Below, piece after piece: positions 1 to 8,306 of a stretch of DNA of 64,000 nucleotides. The notes beneath the pieces are model-generated. The model saw only the letters and a list, made by a program, of their open reading frames with translations, was not told the DNA's origin and searched no databases. Position 1 is the first letter of the stretch; the number at the start of each line of letters is the position of its first letter. Both the position numbers and the translations under genes were made by a program. The stretch is from Streptomyces sp. NBC_01314 (GTDB taxonomy: Bacteria > Actinomycetota > Actinomycetes > Streptomycetales > Streptomycetaceae), in NCBI RefSeq assembly GCF_041435215.1, contig NZ_CP108394.1, forward strand, positions 682,001 through 746,000, in the 5' to 3' direction.

Positions 1-1
1 C

Positions 2-628
2 GCCCGCGCCGACGCGGTGGACCTGGATGTCCTGGGGCGGTGCGAGGGAGCCGTCCTCGACGTGGGGTGCGGACCGGGGCGGCTGGTCGCCGAACTCGCC
101 GCCCTGGGCCGGCCCGTGCTCGGCATCGACGTCAGCCAGGCCGCCGTCGCCCACACCCTTCGGCTCGGCGGCCAGGCCCTCACCCGCTCGGTGTTCGACC
201 CACTGCCCGGCGAGGGCCGATGGGACACCGCCCTGCTCCTCGACGGCAATGTCGGCATCGGCGGCGCCCCGTCCGCTCTCCTGCGCCGACTGGCCGAACT
301 GCTGTGCCCCGGCGGCCTGTTGATCGCCGAGACGGTCACCGTGGACGTGGACGAGCGTGTCGAGGTCCGCCTCGTGAGCGGCGCCGAGGCCGACAGCGGA
401 GGGGAGGCCGCGTTCCCCTGGGCCCGGCTCGGCACCCCGGCGCTGCTGCGGCACGCCCGCCCGCTCGGCTGGCGCGACGCCGATCAGTGGACGGCGGGCG
501 GTCGGTCCTTCGTCTCCCTGCGCAGCCGCACCACCAGCAGGAGCGCCGAACCGCCGAACAACAAAGCCGTGATCAGCAGCCACCGGGCGAGGAAGCCACT
601 CGCCGACAGCGCCGTGGCGGACTCGTAG
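2..628 (+). CDS. class I SAM-dependent methyltransferase (5' end missing)
   Basis: The reading frame is open from the left edge, so the true start lies outside the window. The fold is shown by the glycine-rich SAM-binding motif LDVGCGPGRL near the start, the acidic motif I/II loop (VLGIDVS), and a post-core PGGLLIAE strand, as in class I methyltransferases. The substrate cannot be deduced. The last ~48 codons run antisense into the next gene (484-978), giving a convergent overlap of 145 bases. The tail after FVSLRSR is low-complexity and may be a read-through extension rather than fold. An in-frame GTG at 17 exists but would remove part of the N-terminal region. Confidence 0.8.
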   Translation, partial: ARADAVDLDVLGRCEGAVLDVGCGPGRLVAELAALGRPVLGIDVSQAAVAHTLRLGGQALTRSVFDPLPGEGRWDTALLLDGNVGIGGAPSALLRRLAELLCPGGLLIAETVTVDVDERVEVRLVSGAEADSGGEAAFPWARLGTPALLRHARPLGWRDADQWTAGGRSFVSLRSRTTSRSAEPPNNKAVISSHRARKPLADSAVADS

Positions 629-978
629 CGGTCCGCCACCCGACCGCTGATCAGCGGGAACCACACCAACAGCAGCAACCCGGACAAGGCCGCGGGCACG
701 CGCACGTACGCGACCCTCCCCCACTGCCCGGAGGGCATGGGCGGCGCCCCCACCCGGTGACCGGCCGCACCCGCCGCCCGGACAAGAGCACGGTCCGCCG
801 TCGCGTACAGCGGCAGCAGCACGAGATCGTGCACTACCGCCGCGCCCACGAACCACAGCGCGACCCCGAACCAGTCGTCCGCGAACAGCCGCACCCCCGC
901 ATACCCGGCGAGCGCGAACGAGCATGCCAGGAGCAGCAGTTGCAACGGGCTACCCAAAGGCAGCCGGGACTTTCCCAT
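484..978 (-). CDS. small polytopic membrane protein coupled to the molybdopterin oxidoreductase
   Basis: The 164-residue protein has four hydrophobic segments (about residues 12-32, 36-58, 88-110 and 128-150) and ends in a basic tail (RLRRETKD). Its ATG shares one base with the TGA of the upstream gene (TGATG at 980-976), so the two are almost certainly translationally coupled. I recognise no family. The coupling suggests a membrane partner of the cytochrome b/molybdopterin protein, which is inference. Its 3' end overlaps the convergent methyltransferase. Confidence 0.75.
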   Translation of the reverse strand: MGKSRLPLGSPLQLLLLACSFALAGYAGVRLFADDWFGVALWFVGAAVVHDLVLLPLYATADRALVRAAGAAGHRVGAPPMPSGQWGRVAYVRVPAALSGLLLLVWFPLISGRVADRYESATALSASGFLARWLLITALLFGGSALLLVVRLRRETKDRPPAVH

Positions 979-2240
979 CACAGGTCTCCGAACGTCATCC
1001 GGGCCACCCATTTGGTGTTGAGCACACCGGGCGCGGCGGGCACGATGATCCGTGCCGGGTAGCCGTGGTCGGGGGACAGCCTCTCGCCGTTGACGTCCAG
1101 GGCGAGCAGGGAGCGCGCGTCGCGGACCTGGTTGGCGCGCAGGGCTGCCCGGCGGAAGGCGCCGCGCCGCTGGAGGGACTCCACCAGGACGTCGGGTGCC
1201 GCCTCGGGCTCGTATCCGACGAGGCCGGCCAGGTCCCGCAGCCTCACGCCGCGCCACCACTGGTCGGAGGTGGACCAGCCCTCGACACAGGCGATGGGCA
1301 GCGCCACGCTGTGCGGGGGCAGTTCCAGCAGCTCGGCGCGGCTCAGCCGGATGGTCCCCGAAGGCCCGGTGACGACCAGCCGCCACGCCTCCTCGCTGGT
1401 CTCCGCCGCACTGATCCCCCTCGACGCGGCCGTCTTGTTGATCTGGAAGCCGCCCGGCCCGCTGCCCGGCTCGGCACCGCCGTGCGGGGCGAGGAGGGCC
1501 GTCCGGCGCAGCGGGCCGTCGAAGTTCTGCCCCACGGTCGTCCCGAACAGCAGCAGCGAGCCGCCCCCGACCAGCCACACGGCACCGCGCCGCGACACGG
1601 TGGGCTCGACCGGGTCCGGGGACACCAGCGAGGGCTCCTCCGCTGAAACCGGCGGCGGAGCCCCTTCCCCCTCACTCCCCCGCAACTGACGCAGGTTGCG
1701 TACGGCCGTCGGCGCCCTCAGCACCACATGGACCACGAACGCCGAGAAGAACACCCACGCCCCGTAGAAGTGCAGCGGGTAGAAAGAGCCGGGGAAGACG
1801 TAGTCGAGCTGGATGTTGAGCACGCCGGTCACGAACTCGAACAGCACGCCGCCGACCAGCAGGAGCAGCGAGATCCGCTCCAGGGCGTGGGCGAGCGACC
1901 GCGCCGGAGGCAGCTGGAACAGCCTCGGCACCACCGACCACAGCTTGGCCAGCAGGACGGGGACCAGCGCGATCCCGAGCGTGACGTGAAGGCCTTGCGT
2001 GAACCGGTACAGCCAGTGCGGATCCGTCGGCCAGGGGAACAGATAGAAGCCGAGGATCCCCTTGTCCGGGGTTTTGTCGTTCACCGGCGACAGACCCGGG
2101 TTGTAGGCGGCGTAAGACAGCAGCCCCGTCACGAACAGAACCGTGATCCCGGCGAGCAACGCCACGCCGAGGACGGAGGTGAACCAGGGGCCGCGCAGCG
2201 GGCTGCGCCAGAAGTCGGGTGAGGAAGGAGACCGTGCCAT
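978..2240 (-). CDS. membrane cytochrome b561-like / molybdopterin-dependent oxidoreductase fusion
   Basis: The 420-residue protein has two parts. Residues ~1-200 carry about four or five membrane helices with histidines in helix context (FTQGLHVTLG, YPLHFYGAWVF), resembling di-haem cytochrome b561 domains. After a further hydrophobic segment (AVWLVGGGSLLLFGTTVG), residues ~290-420 resemble the sulfite-oxidase/YedY molybdopterin domain; IACVEGWS holds the cysteine expected to ligate Mo, followed by WWRGVRLRDL. It probably passes electrons between the quinone pool and an exported Mo active site. The substrate is unknown. The Mo domain is shorter than in sulfite oxidase, as is usual for these fused proteins. 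ATG start at 2240. Confidence 0.85.
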   Translation of the reverse strand: MARSPSSPDFWRSPLRGPWFTSVLGVALLAGITVLFVTGLLSYAAYNPGLSPVNDKTPDKGILGFYLFPWPTDPHWLYRFTQGLHVTLGIALVPVLLAKLWSVVPRLFQLPPARSLAHALERISLLLLVGGVLFEFVTGVLNIQLDYVFPGSFYPLHFYGAWVFFSAFVVHVVLRAPTAVRNLRQLRGSEGEGAPPPVSAEEPSLVSPDPVEPTVSRRGAVWLVGGGSLLLFGTTVGQNFDGPLRRTALLAPHGGAEPGSGPGGFQINKTAASRGISAAETSEEAWRLVVTGPSGTIRLSRAELLELPPHSVALPIACVEGWSTSDQWWRGVRLRDLAGLVGYEPEAAPDVLVESLQRRGAFRRAALRANQVRDARSLLALDVNGERLSPDHGYPARIIVPAAPGVLNTKWVARMTFGDL

Positions 2241-2355
2241 GCCCCGACGCTAGGCCCGCAGCACCCGGTGAGAGGGTGCGCGACTCATGACGAAAGGCTG
2301 ACGTCCGCGCCTGTCGAGAGTCCACCGGCCCTCCTCCGGCCTAACGTCTCCGAGC

Positions 2356-3678
2356 GTGAACCGCGATCTCCGCCGCGACCTGTACGCCGTCGCCGCCGCC
2401 GCGCTGCTCGTCGTGACGGCCGCTCTGGTCGGCATCGCCGTCAAGCGCGCCGACGACGTCCTGCACGTCGGCTGGCCACCCCTGTACGCCAACTGGCTGC
2501 CGCACACCGGCCCCGGCACCCCCGCCGCGATCGCCGTCGCCGTGGCCGTCGTGGCGTACGGCCCCACACTGGCCGCCCGGCTGCCCTGGCGGCCACTGCT
2601 GTGGACCGCGTGGGCCACCGCCATGGCCTGGATCTTCTCCCTCGCCCTCGTCGACGGCTGGCACCGCGGGATCGCCCGCAGGCTGACGACCGGATACGAG
2701 TACCTCCAGGTCATCGACCGCTTCGCCGACATCCCCCACACCCTGCGGGACTTCACCCGCCACATCCTGCTCGGCTCCCCCGACCACTGGCCCCCGCACG
2801 TCGCCGGCCACCCACCGGGCGCCACCCTCACCTTCGTCCTCCTCGACCGGATCGGACTGGGCGGCGGGGCATGGGCGGGCGCCTTCGTCATCGCCGTCGG
2901 GGCGACCACGGCGGCCGCGGTCCTCGTCACCGTACGAACGCTCACGAGCGAGGCCCTCGCACGCCGCGCCGCCCCGTTCCTCGTCCTGGCCCCGGCAGCG
3001 GTATGGGCGGGCACGTCGGCGGACGGGTACTTCGCGGCGGTCGCTGCCTGGGCCGTGGCCTTCCTCGCCCTTGCGGTGACGGGTCGCCGACCGCGGAGGA
3101 CCGCCTTCGCCGCCGGGCTCCTCCTCGGCCTGACCGTCTATCTCTCGTACGGCCTCACTCTCTTCGCCGTGATGGCCGCCATCGTCGTGCTGCTCGGCTC
3201 CCGGCGGTTGCCCGTCCTCCCCTACGTGATCGCCGGACTCGGCGTCGTGCCCCTGGCGTTCACCATGGCGGGCTTCAACTGGTGGGAGGCATACCGGTTG
3301 CTGGTCGAGCGCTACCACCAAGGCGCCGGCGGCTTCCGTCCGTACGGCTACTGGGTGTGGGCCAACCTCGCCTGCACGGTCCTCGTCGTGGGCCCCGCCA
3401 CGGTGGCGGGCCTTCGCCGCACGGGCACCCGCCTCGCCCAGTGGCGCACGTCCCCCGCCGCCGAGCGCCGCATGGGACTGCTGCTGTGCGCGGCCCTGCT
3501 CATGCTGCTCACCGCCGACCTGTCCGGAATGAGCAAGGCGGAGACGGAACGGATCTGGCTGCCGTTCGCGATGTGGCTGCTCGCGGCAGGCGCCTTCCTC
3601 GACCGCCGCCGCAGCTGGCTGACGGCCCAGGCGGTCCTGAGCCTGCTCCTCAACCATCTGCTGCTGACGGGCTGGTGA
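2356..3678 (+). CDS. polytopic integral membrane protein (glycosyltransferase-C-like)
   Basis: GTG start. The 440-residue protein has about ten to twelve hydrophobic helices. A long extracytoplasmic-type loop after the second or third helix carries HWPPHVAGHPPG, and the last helices are followed by very short tails. This arrangement resembles membrane glycosyltransferase/mannosyltransferase-like proteins of actinobacteria (GT-C fold), but I see no diagnostic DD/DE motif in the first loop, so function is unassigned. It is divergent from the oxidoreductase, with 115 bases between. Confidence 0.7.
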   Translation: MNRDLRRDLYAVAAAALLVVTAALVGIAVKRADDVLHVGWPPLYANWLPHTGPGTPAAIAVAVAVVAYGPTLAARLPWRPLLWTAWATAMAWIFSLALVDGWHRGIARRLTTGYEYLQVIDRFADIPHTLRDFTRHILLGSPDHWPPHVAGHPPGATLTFVLLDRIGLGGGAWAGAFVIAVGATTAAAVLVTVRTLTSEALARRAAPFLVLAPAAVWAGTSADGYFAAVAAWAVAFLALAVTGRRPRRTAFAAGLLLGLTVYLSYGLTLFAVMAAIVVLLGSRRLPVLPYVIAGLGVVPLAFTMAGFNWWEAYRLLVERYHQGAGGFRPYGYWVWANLACTVLVVGPATVAGLRRTGTRLAQWRTSPAAERRMGLLLCAALLMLLTADLSGMSKAETERIWLPFAMWLLAAGAFLDRRRSWLTAQAVLSLLLNHLLLTGW

Positions 3679-4122
3679 GCGGTTCGTGCCAACCTGTTCA
3701 GCGCTGACCGGGGCAGGACACACACCCACCTGCTGAGTGCTCAGCTTCGATCCTCTCCGCCCCAGCCGCACCGCCTCGCCCCGGCCCGGCCCGGCCCGGC
3801 CCATCTCAGCGGTCGTGACCAAGACCGGGGAGCCGTCACCGTCCAGATCGGCGACCGTGTCCGGGACGGAACCCTCGCTCGCGGTCTTCCCCTCCGGCGG
3901 ATCCGGCAGGCCCAGGTCGCGGCGCGAGCGTCACCGGCCTCCAGCCCCGCCTCCGGAGCCGTCAGGGCGCGCATGCGCGTCGGAGATATCGGTAAGTCCC
4001 CCGGGGCCCAAGGTGCAGGGGAGCAGCGATTCCCATAATGTGCTGATTGGAGTGTTTTCAGAGAGTTCTTCTCCCTCGTCGGGGGTTCGGCGGCAGTTCC
4101 CGTCACTGCACCGTCAGGAGAC
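3679..4122. other. intergenic gap with one remnant
   Basis: 444 bases between two plus-strand genes. Apart from the FG-GAP-like remnant listed separately and a GGCCC-rich tandem run at 3776-3802, I see no gene. The last ~60 bases presumably hold the promoter of the following operon; an AT-richer patch (CCATAATGTGCTGATTGGAG) lies at 4033-4052. Confidence 0.5.
3760..3945 (-). pseudogene. FG-GAP/VCBS repeat protein remnant
   Basis: The minus strand translates to a stretch containing DTVADLDGDGSPVLVTTAEM, the calcium-binding DxDxDG signature of FG-GAP (integrin-like) repeats, preceded by RDLGLPDPPEGKTASEGSVP. No acceptable start, signal peptide or further repeats surround it, and the frame then runs into low-complexity sequence. 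I read it as a decayed fragment of a secreted FG-GAP repeat protein. The motif is short, so chance similarity is possible. Confidence 0.4.
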
Positions 4123-4530
4123 ATGATGGCCACCCGGAAAGCCGCTCCTCGCGCTGTCTCGGTCTACGTGCTCGCCGGAATCCGGCTCTTCAACGGGGCC
4201 GCCGGACTGCTCACACCCGAACTGCTCATCCGGCGCCTCGACCCCGATCGTGAGCCGCCCAGTCCGGCGGCCGTGTACGCCTTCCGGCTCTTCGGGGTCC
4301 GTACGATCCTGCTCGGCCTCGATCTGCTGACCAACCGCGACGAGCGGTTGCGGGAGTACCTGCGCGACGGCGTCCTGATCCACGGCAGTGACACCGCGAC
4401 AGCGGCCACGCTGGGCCTGAGCGGCCGGCTTCCACCGCGCACCGCGGCGCTGACCACGCTCATCTCGGCCGCCAACACGGTCCTGGCCGCCGCCTCGCTC
4501 GCCAACCCGATGAAGGGGAAGCGGAAGTGA
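4123..4530 (+). CDS. small membrane protein, first gene of the GMC/peroxidase operon
   Basis: Two ATG codons abut (4123 and 4126). The GGAG at 4117-4120 lies two bases from the first and five from the second, so the second is the likelier start. About 135 residues with three or four hydrophobic segments (YVLAGIRLFNGAAGLL, FRLFGVRTILLGLDLL, TLGLSG and the C-terminal ALTTLISAANTVLAAASLA). The pattern resembles the small DUF4267-type membrane proteins, though I am not certain. It overlaps the next gene by four bases (GTGA), so it is translated with the GMC oxidoreductase and may anchor or chaperone it. Confidence 0.75.
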   Translation: MMATRKAAPRAVSVYVLAGIRLFNGAAGLLTPELLIRRLDPDREPPSPAAVYAFRLFGVRTILLGLDLLTNRDERLREYLRDGVLIHGSDTATAATLGLSGRLPPRTAALTTLISAANTVLAAASLANPMKGKRK

Positions 4531-6452
4531 CGGGTGAGCCCGGTGCCGTTTCCCCGGCCGAGACGGGTTTCGACTACGTCGTCGTCGGCGCCGGGGCGGG
4601 AGGCGGACCGTTGGCGGCCAACCTCGCCGCCGCGGGCATGCGTACCCTGCTGCTCGACGCGGGTGGTGCCCCGGAGAACGACAACTACCTGGTGCCCGCC
4701 TTCCACGCGGACGCCTCCGAGGACCCCGTCCAGTGCTGGAACTACTTCGTGGAGCACTACGCCGACGAGCGGCAGCAACAGCGCGACAGCAAACTCGTCC
4801 CGGGCCGGGGCATCCTCTACCCGCGTGCCGGGACGGTCGGCGGCTGCACCGCGCACCATGCGCTGATCACCGTCTATCCGTACAACCGCGACTGGGACGC
4901 GATCGCGGAGGAGACCGGCGACGCGACGTGGCACAGCACGGCCATGCGCCGGTACTTCGAACGGCTGGAACGCTGCACCTACCGGCCGAGGCCCAAGGAG
5001 CCGCCCGCCAACCCGCTGCTGGCCACGCTGCTTGCCGCGCTGCTGAAGGTCCTGCCCTTCACAGGCGCCCGGTACCGCAACGACGCACGCCACGGCTTCG
5101 ACGGCTGGCTGCCGACCGCCCTCGCCGACCCCGAACTGGTCGTCGAGGACAAGCAGTTGCTGAAGGTCATCCTCTCGGCCGCGGAGGACACCCTGGCCGA
5201 CCTCCTCGACCGGCCGCTGTCCCCGCTGGAGGGGTTCGGCTCCTTCGTCGACCCCAACGACTGGCGGGCGCAGACACGTGCCCTGCAGGGGCTGTGGCAG
5301 ATCCCCCTCTCCACGGCGAACGGCCGGCGCAGTGCCGTACGCGAGCGAGTCCAGGCCGTACAGCGAAGCCATCCGGGCAACCTGGTGGTCCGTACGAACG
5401 CCCTGGCGGCCCGGGTCGTGCTGGACCGGAACGGAGCCGCGGCCGGCATCGACTATCTGGACGGGGCGCACGCCTACCGGGCCGCCCCCGCGAGCCGGCC
5501 GGACGCCGGGCCGCCGGGCCTGCGCAGGGTCCTGGCCTCCCGCGAGGTGATCCTGGCCGCGGGCGCCTTCAACACACCCCAGTTGCTGATGCTTTCGGGC
5601 ATCGGACCGCGTGCGGAGCTGCAGCGGCACGGCATACCCGTACGGGTCGACCTCCAGGGCGTGGGCGCGAATCTGCAGGACCGGTACGAGGTCGGCGTGG
5701 TCAGCCAGATGGACCGCGAGTTCCCGGTGCTCAAGGACTGCGACTTCCACGCGCCGCGGTCCGGGACCGAACCGGACCGCTGTTACCGGGCCTGGCGGCG
5801 CGGCGAAGGTCTGTACACGACCAACGGCGCCGTCGTCGGTGTCACCCGCAAGTCCCGTCCGGAGCTGGACGCACCCGACCTGTTCATCTTCGGCGGCCCC
5901 TTCGACTTCCGGGGCTACCACCCCGGCTACTCGCTCGACCTGACCCGCCATCGGGACCGTTTCACCTGGGCGATCCTCAAGAGCCGCACCCAGAACACCG
6001 GGGGTCGGGTGCGGCTTCGCTCCACCGACCCCCGTGACACCCCACTGGTGAACTTCCACTACTTCGGCGAGGGCACGGACAAGGACGCCGTGGATCTCGA
6101 AGCCATGGCCGGTGCCGTCGAGTTCGTGCGCGGGATGAACCGCAAAGCCGGCTCCGTGATCCTCAAGGAGTTGTGGCCCGGCGAGGAGGTCGACGGCCTC
6201 GACGACGTCCGCCGTTTCGTGCAGGACGAGGCCTGGGGCCACCACGCGTCGTGCACTTGCAGGATGGGACGAACGGACGATCCCTCTGCGGTCGTCGACA
6301 GCAGGTTCCGGGTGCGGGGAGTGGACCGCCTGCGGATCGTCGACGCCTCGGTCTTCCCCCGCATTCCCGGATTCTTCGTCGCCACCCCCATCTACATGAT
6401 CAGCGAGAAGGCGAGCGACGTGATCCTCGCGACCACCCAAGGAGAACCGTGA
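4527..6452 (+). CDS. GMC-family FAD-dependent oxidoreductase
   Basis: 641 residues with the glucose-methanol-choline oxidoreductase architecture: N-terminal FAD-binding Rossmann motif (VVVGAGAGGGPLAANLAAAG, residues ~15-34), GMC signature 1 region (GRGILYPRAGTVGGCTAHH), signature 2 (AGAFNTPQLLMLSGIG), and a C-terminal WGHHASCTCRMG followed by a conserved VDASVFPRIPG. Members oxidise alcohols or sterols to aldehydes/ketones with FAD. The second catalytic position, usually His/Asn in an N-x-P/T context after the C-terminal PG, reads GFFVATP here, so activity may differ. GTGA overlap with the upstream gene; its TGA overlaps the next ATG by one base. Confidence 0.9.
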   Translation: MTGEPGAVSPAETGFDYVVVGAGAGGGPLAANLAAAGMRTLLLDAGGAPENDNYLVPAFHADASEDPVQCWNYFVEHYADERQQQRDSKLVPGRGILYPRAGTVGGCTAHHALITVYPYNRDWDAIAEETGDATWHSTAMRRYFERLERCTYRPRPKEPPANPLLATLLAALLKVLPFTGARYRNDARHGFDGWLPTALADPELVVEDKQLLKVILSAAEDTLADLLDRPLSPLEGFGSFVDPNDWRAQTRALQGLWQIPLSTANGRRSAVRERVQAVQRSHPGNLVVRTNALAARVVLDRNGAAAGIDYLDGAHAYRAAPASRPDAGPPGLRRVLASREVILAAGAFNTPQLLMLSGIGPRAELQRHGIPVRVDLQGVGANLQDRYEVGVVSQMDREFPVLKDCDFHAPRSGTEPDRCYRAWRRGEGLYTTNGAVVGVTRKSRPELDAPDLFIFGGPFDFRGYHPGYSLDLTRHRDRFTWAILKSRTQNTGGRVRLRSTDPRDTPLVNFHYFGEGTDKDAVDLEAMAGAVEFVRGMNRKAGSVILKELWPGEEVDGLDDVRRFVQDEAWGHHASCTCRMGRTDDPSAVVDSRFRVRGVDRLRIVDASVFPRIPGFFVATPIYMISEKASDVILATTQGEP

Positions 6453-8305
6453 TGAGCAAGCAGCGACGCACCGCACGCCGCTCCGCGGCCGGACACCGAA
6501 CGTCACTGCCATGGCGGGTCGTCACCGCCGGCGCCGAATTCGTGGACCGGCGCCTCGGCTGGGACAAACTGCCCGTCATACCGGGTCTGCTGACGCTCCT
6601 CGGACTGCGCGTCAAACTCCGGCAGAAGAACCTCCACGACACCGGCCGTCTGCCCTCGGCCAACCTGCCCGATCCCGCGCCGCCCTCCGAGACCCACAAG
6701 GTCAACCGGACCGCCGACGGCAGCCACAACGACCTCGACGAGCCGCGCATGGGCATGGCGGGCACCCGCTTCGGCCGGAACATCCCGCTGGACCGGATCG
6801 CCCCGGCCACACCCGAGGACGTACTGTCCGCGCCGAGCCCGCGCGAGGTCAGCCGCGCCCTGCTCACCCGCGACGAGCTCACCCCCGCCGAATCGGTCAA
6901 CTCCCTGGTCGCCGCCTGGCTTCAGTTCATGGTCCGCGACTGGTTCAGCCACGGGAGCAGCCCCACGGAACGGCCCTGGGAAGTACCCCTCATGGACGAC
7001 GACCCATGGCCGGAACACCCCATGCGGATCATGCGGACCCCGGACGACCCGACCCGCGACCCGCAGGCACCCGCGGGAACGCCCGACACCCGCGTCAACG
7101 TGTCCTCCCACTGGTGGGACGCCTCGCAGATCTACGGGACGAACGAGACCGAGCAGCGTCTGATGCGCACCGGTGAGCTGGGCAAGCTGCATGTGTGGGA
7201 CGACGAGCAGTCCCCGATCCCCTCGGACCCCTCCCGGGATCCCTCGCACATCCCCGGTTTCTGGCTGGGCCTGGCCATGATGCACGACCTGTTCGTCCGT
7301 GAGCACAACGCGATCTGCGACCACCTGCACGGCGCCTACCCGTCCTGGAACGACGAGGAACTCTTCCAGCGGGCCCGGCTCGTCAACGCCGCGCTCCTCG
7401 CCAAGATCCACACCGTGGAGTGGACACCGGCCGTGATCAGCCACCCCACCACCGTCAAGGCACTGCGCGCCAACTGGTGGGGCGTCGCGGGCGAGCGTGT
7501 CCACAACCTCTTCGGCCGGATCAGCGACAGCGAGGTCGTCAGCGGCATCCCCGGCGCCGAAACGGACCACTACGGCGTCCCGTACTCCCTCACCGAGGAG
7601 TTCGTCGCTGTCTACCGCATGCACCCGCTCATCCGAGACGAGTGGCATCTGCGCTCGGCCGCCGACGACACGAGCCTGCGCCACTGCACCCTCCGCGACA
7701 TCTCGGGGCCCGGGGCGCTGAAGGTCCTGGAGACCACCGAGATGACCGACCTGCTCTACAGCTTCGGCACGCTCCACCCCGGACTGGTCACCATGCACAA
7801 CTTCCCCAGGTTCCTTCAGGAGTTCGAGCGCCCCGACGGACAACTGCAGGACCTCGCCGCCACCGACATCCTGCGCTCCCGGGAGCTGGGCGTCCCCCGC
7901 TACAACGAGTTCCGCCGACTGCTGCGGCTGAGGCCCGCCGCGGACTTCCTGGAACTGACCGAGAACCGGGCATGGGCCGAGCAGATCCAGGAGCTCTACG
8001 ACGGCGACATCGAGAAGGTCGACCTCATGGTCGGGCTGTACGCGGAGAAACTGCCGACCGGATTCGCCTTCAGCGACACGGCGTTCCGCATCTTCATCCT
8101 GATGGCCTCACGCCGGCTGAACAGCGACCGCTTCTTCACCGAGTACTACACCCCCGAGGTGTACTCCAAGGCCGGTATGGCCTGGATCGACGACAACTCC
8201 ATGATCACGGTGCTGCTGCGCCACCACCCGGAGCTGCGTACGGCTCTGACGGGGCTGACGAACGCCTTCGTGCCGTGGAACACAGCCGGAAGGACGGTGA
8301 CTTGA
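6452..8305 (+). CDS. animal-type haem peroxidase (cyclooxygenase/dioxygenase-like)
   Basis: ATG at 6452 shares its A with the preceding TGA, with AAGGAGAACC just upstream. The 617-residue protein belongs to the peroxidase-cyclooxygenase superfamily (An_peroxidase). Visible landmarks are SSHWWDASQIYG (distal region), LAMMHDLFVREHNAIC, and VYRMHPLIRDEW, which carries the expected proximal haem-ligand histidine, plus a late LYSFGTLHPGLVTMHNFP. Prokaryotic relatives oxygenate fatty acids or perform peroxidation. No signal peptide is obvious, although the N-terminus is basic (KQRRTARRS). It sits between a GMC oxidoreductase and a protease-hydrolase in one transcription unit; a role in lipid (oxylipin) oxidation is inference. 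Confidence 0.88.
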   Translation: MSKQRRTARRSAAGHRTSLPWRVVTAGAEFVDRRLGWDKLPVIPGLLTLLGLRVKLRQKNLHDTGRLPSANLPDPAPPSETHKVNRTADGSHNDLDEPRMGMAGTRFGRNIPLDRIAPATPEDVLSAPSPREVSRALLTRDELTPAESVNSLVAAWLQFMVRDWFSHGSSPTERPWEVPLMDDDPWPEHPMRIMRTPDDPTRDPQAPAGTPDTRVNVSSHWWDASQIYGTNETEQRLMRTGELGKLHVWDDEQSPIPSDPSRDPSHIPGFWLGLAMMHDLFVREHNAICDHLHGAYPSWNDEELFQRARLVNAALLAKIHTVEWTPAVISHPTTVKALRANWWGVAGERVHNLFGRISDSEVVSGIPGAETDHYGVPYSLTEEFVAVYRMHPLIRDEWHLRSAADDTSLRHCTLRDISGPGALKVLETTEMTDLLYSFGTLHPGLVTMHNFPRFLQEFERPDGQLQDLAATDILRSRELGVPRYNEFRRLLRLRPAADFLELTENRAWAEQIQELYDGDIEKVDLMVGLYAEKLPTGFAFSDTAFRIFILMASRRLNSDRFFTEYYTPEVYSKAGMAWIDDNSMITVLLRHHPELRTALTGLTNAFVPWNTAGRTVT

Positions 8306-8306
8306 C

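Noticed and set aside
4164..6512. Long minus-strand frame opposite the GMC gene
   Set aside because: No motif or ribosome site; pure GC-frame shadow.
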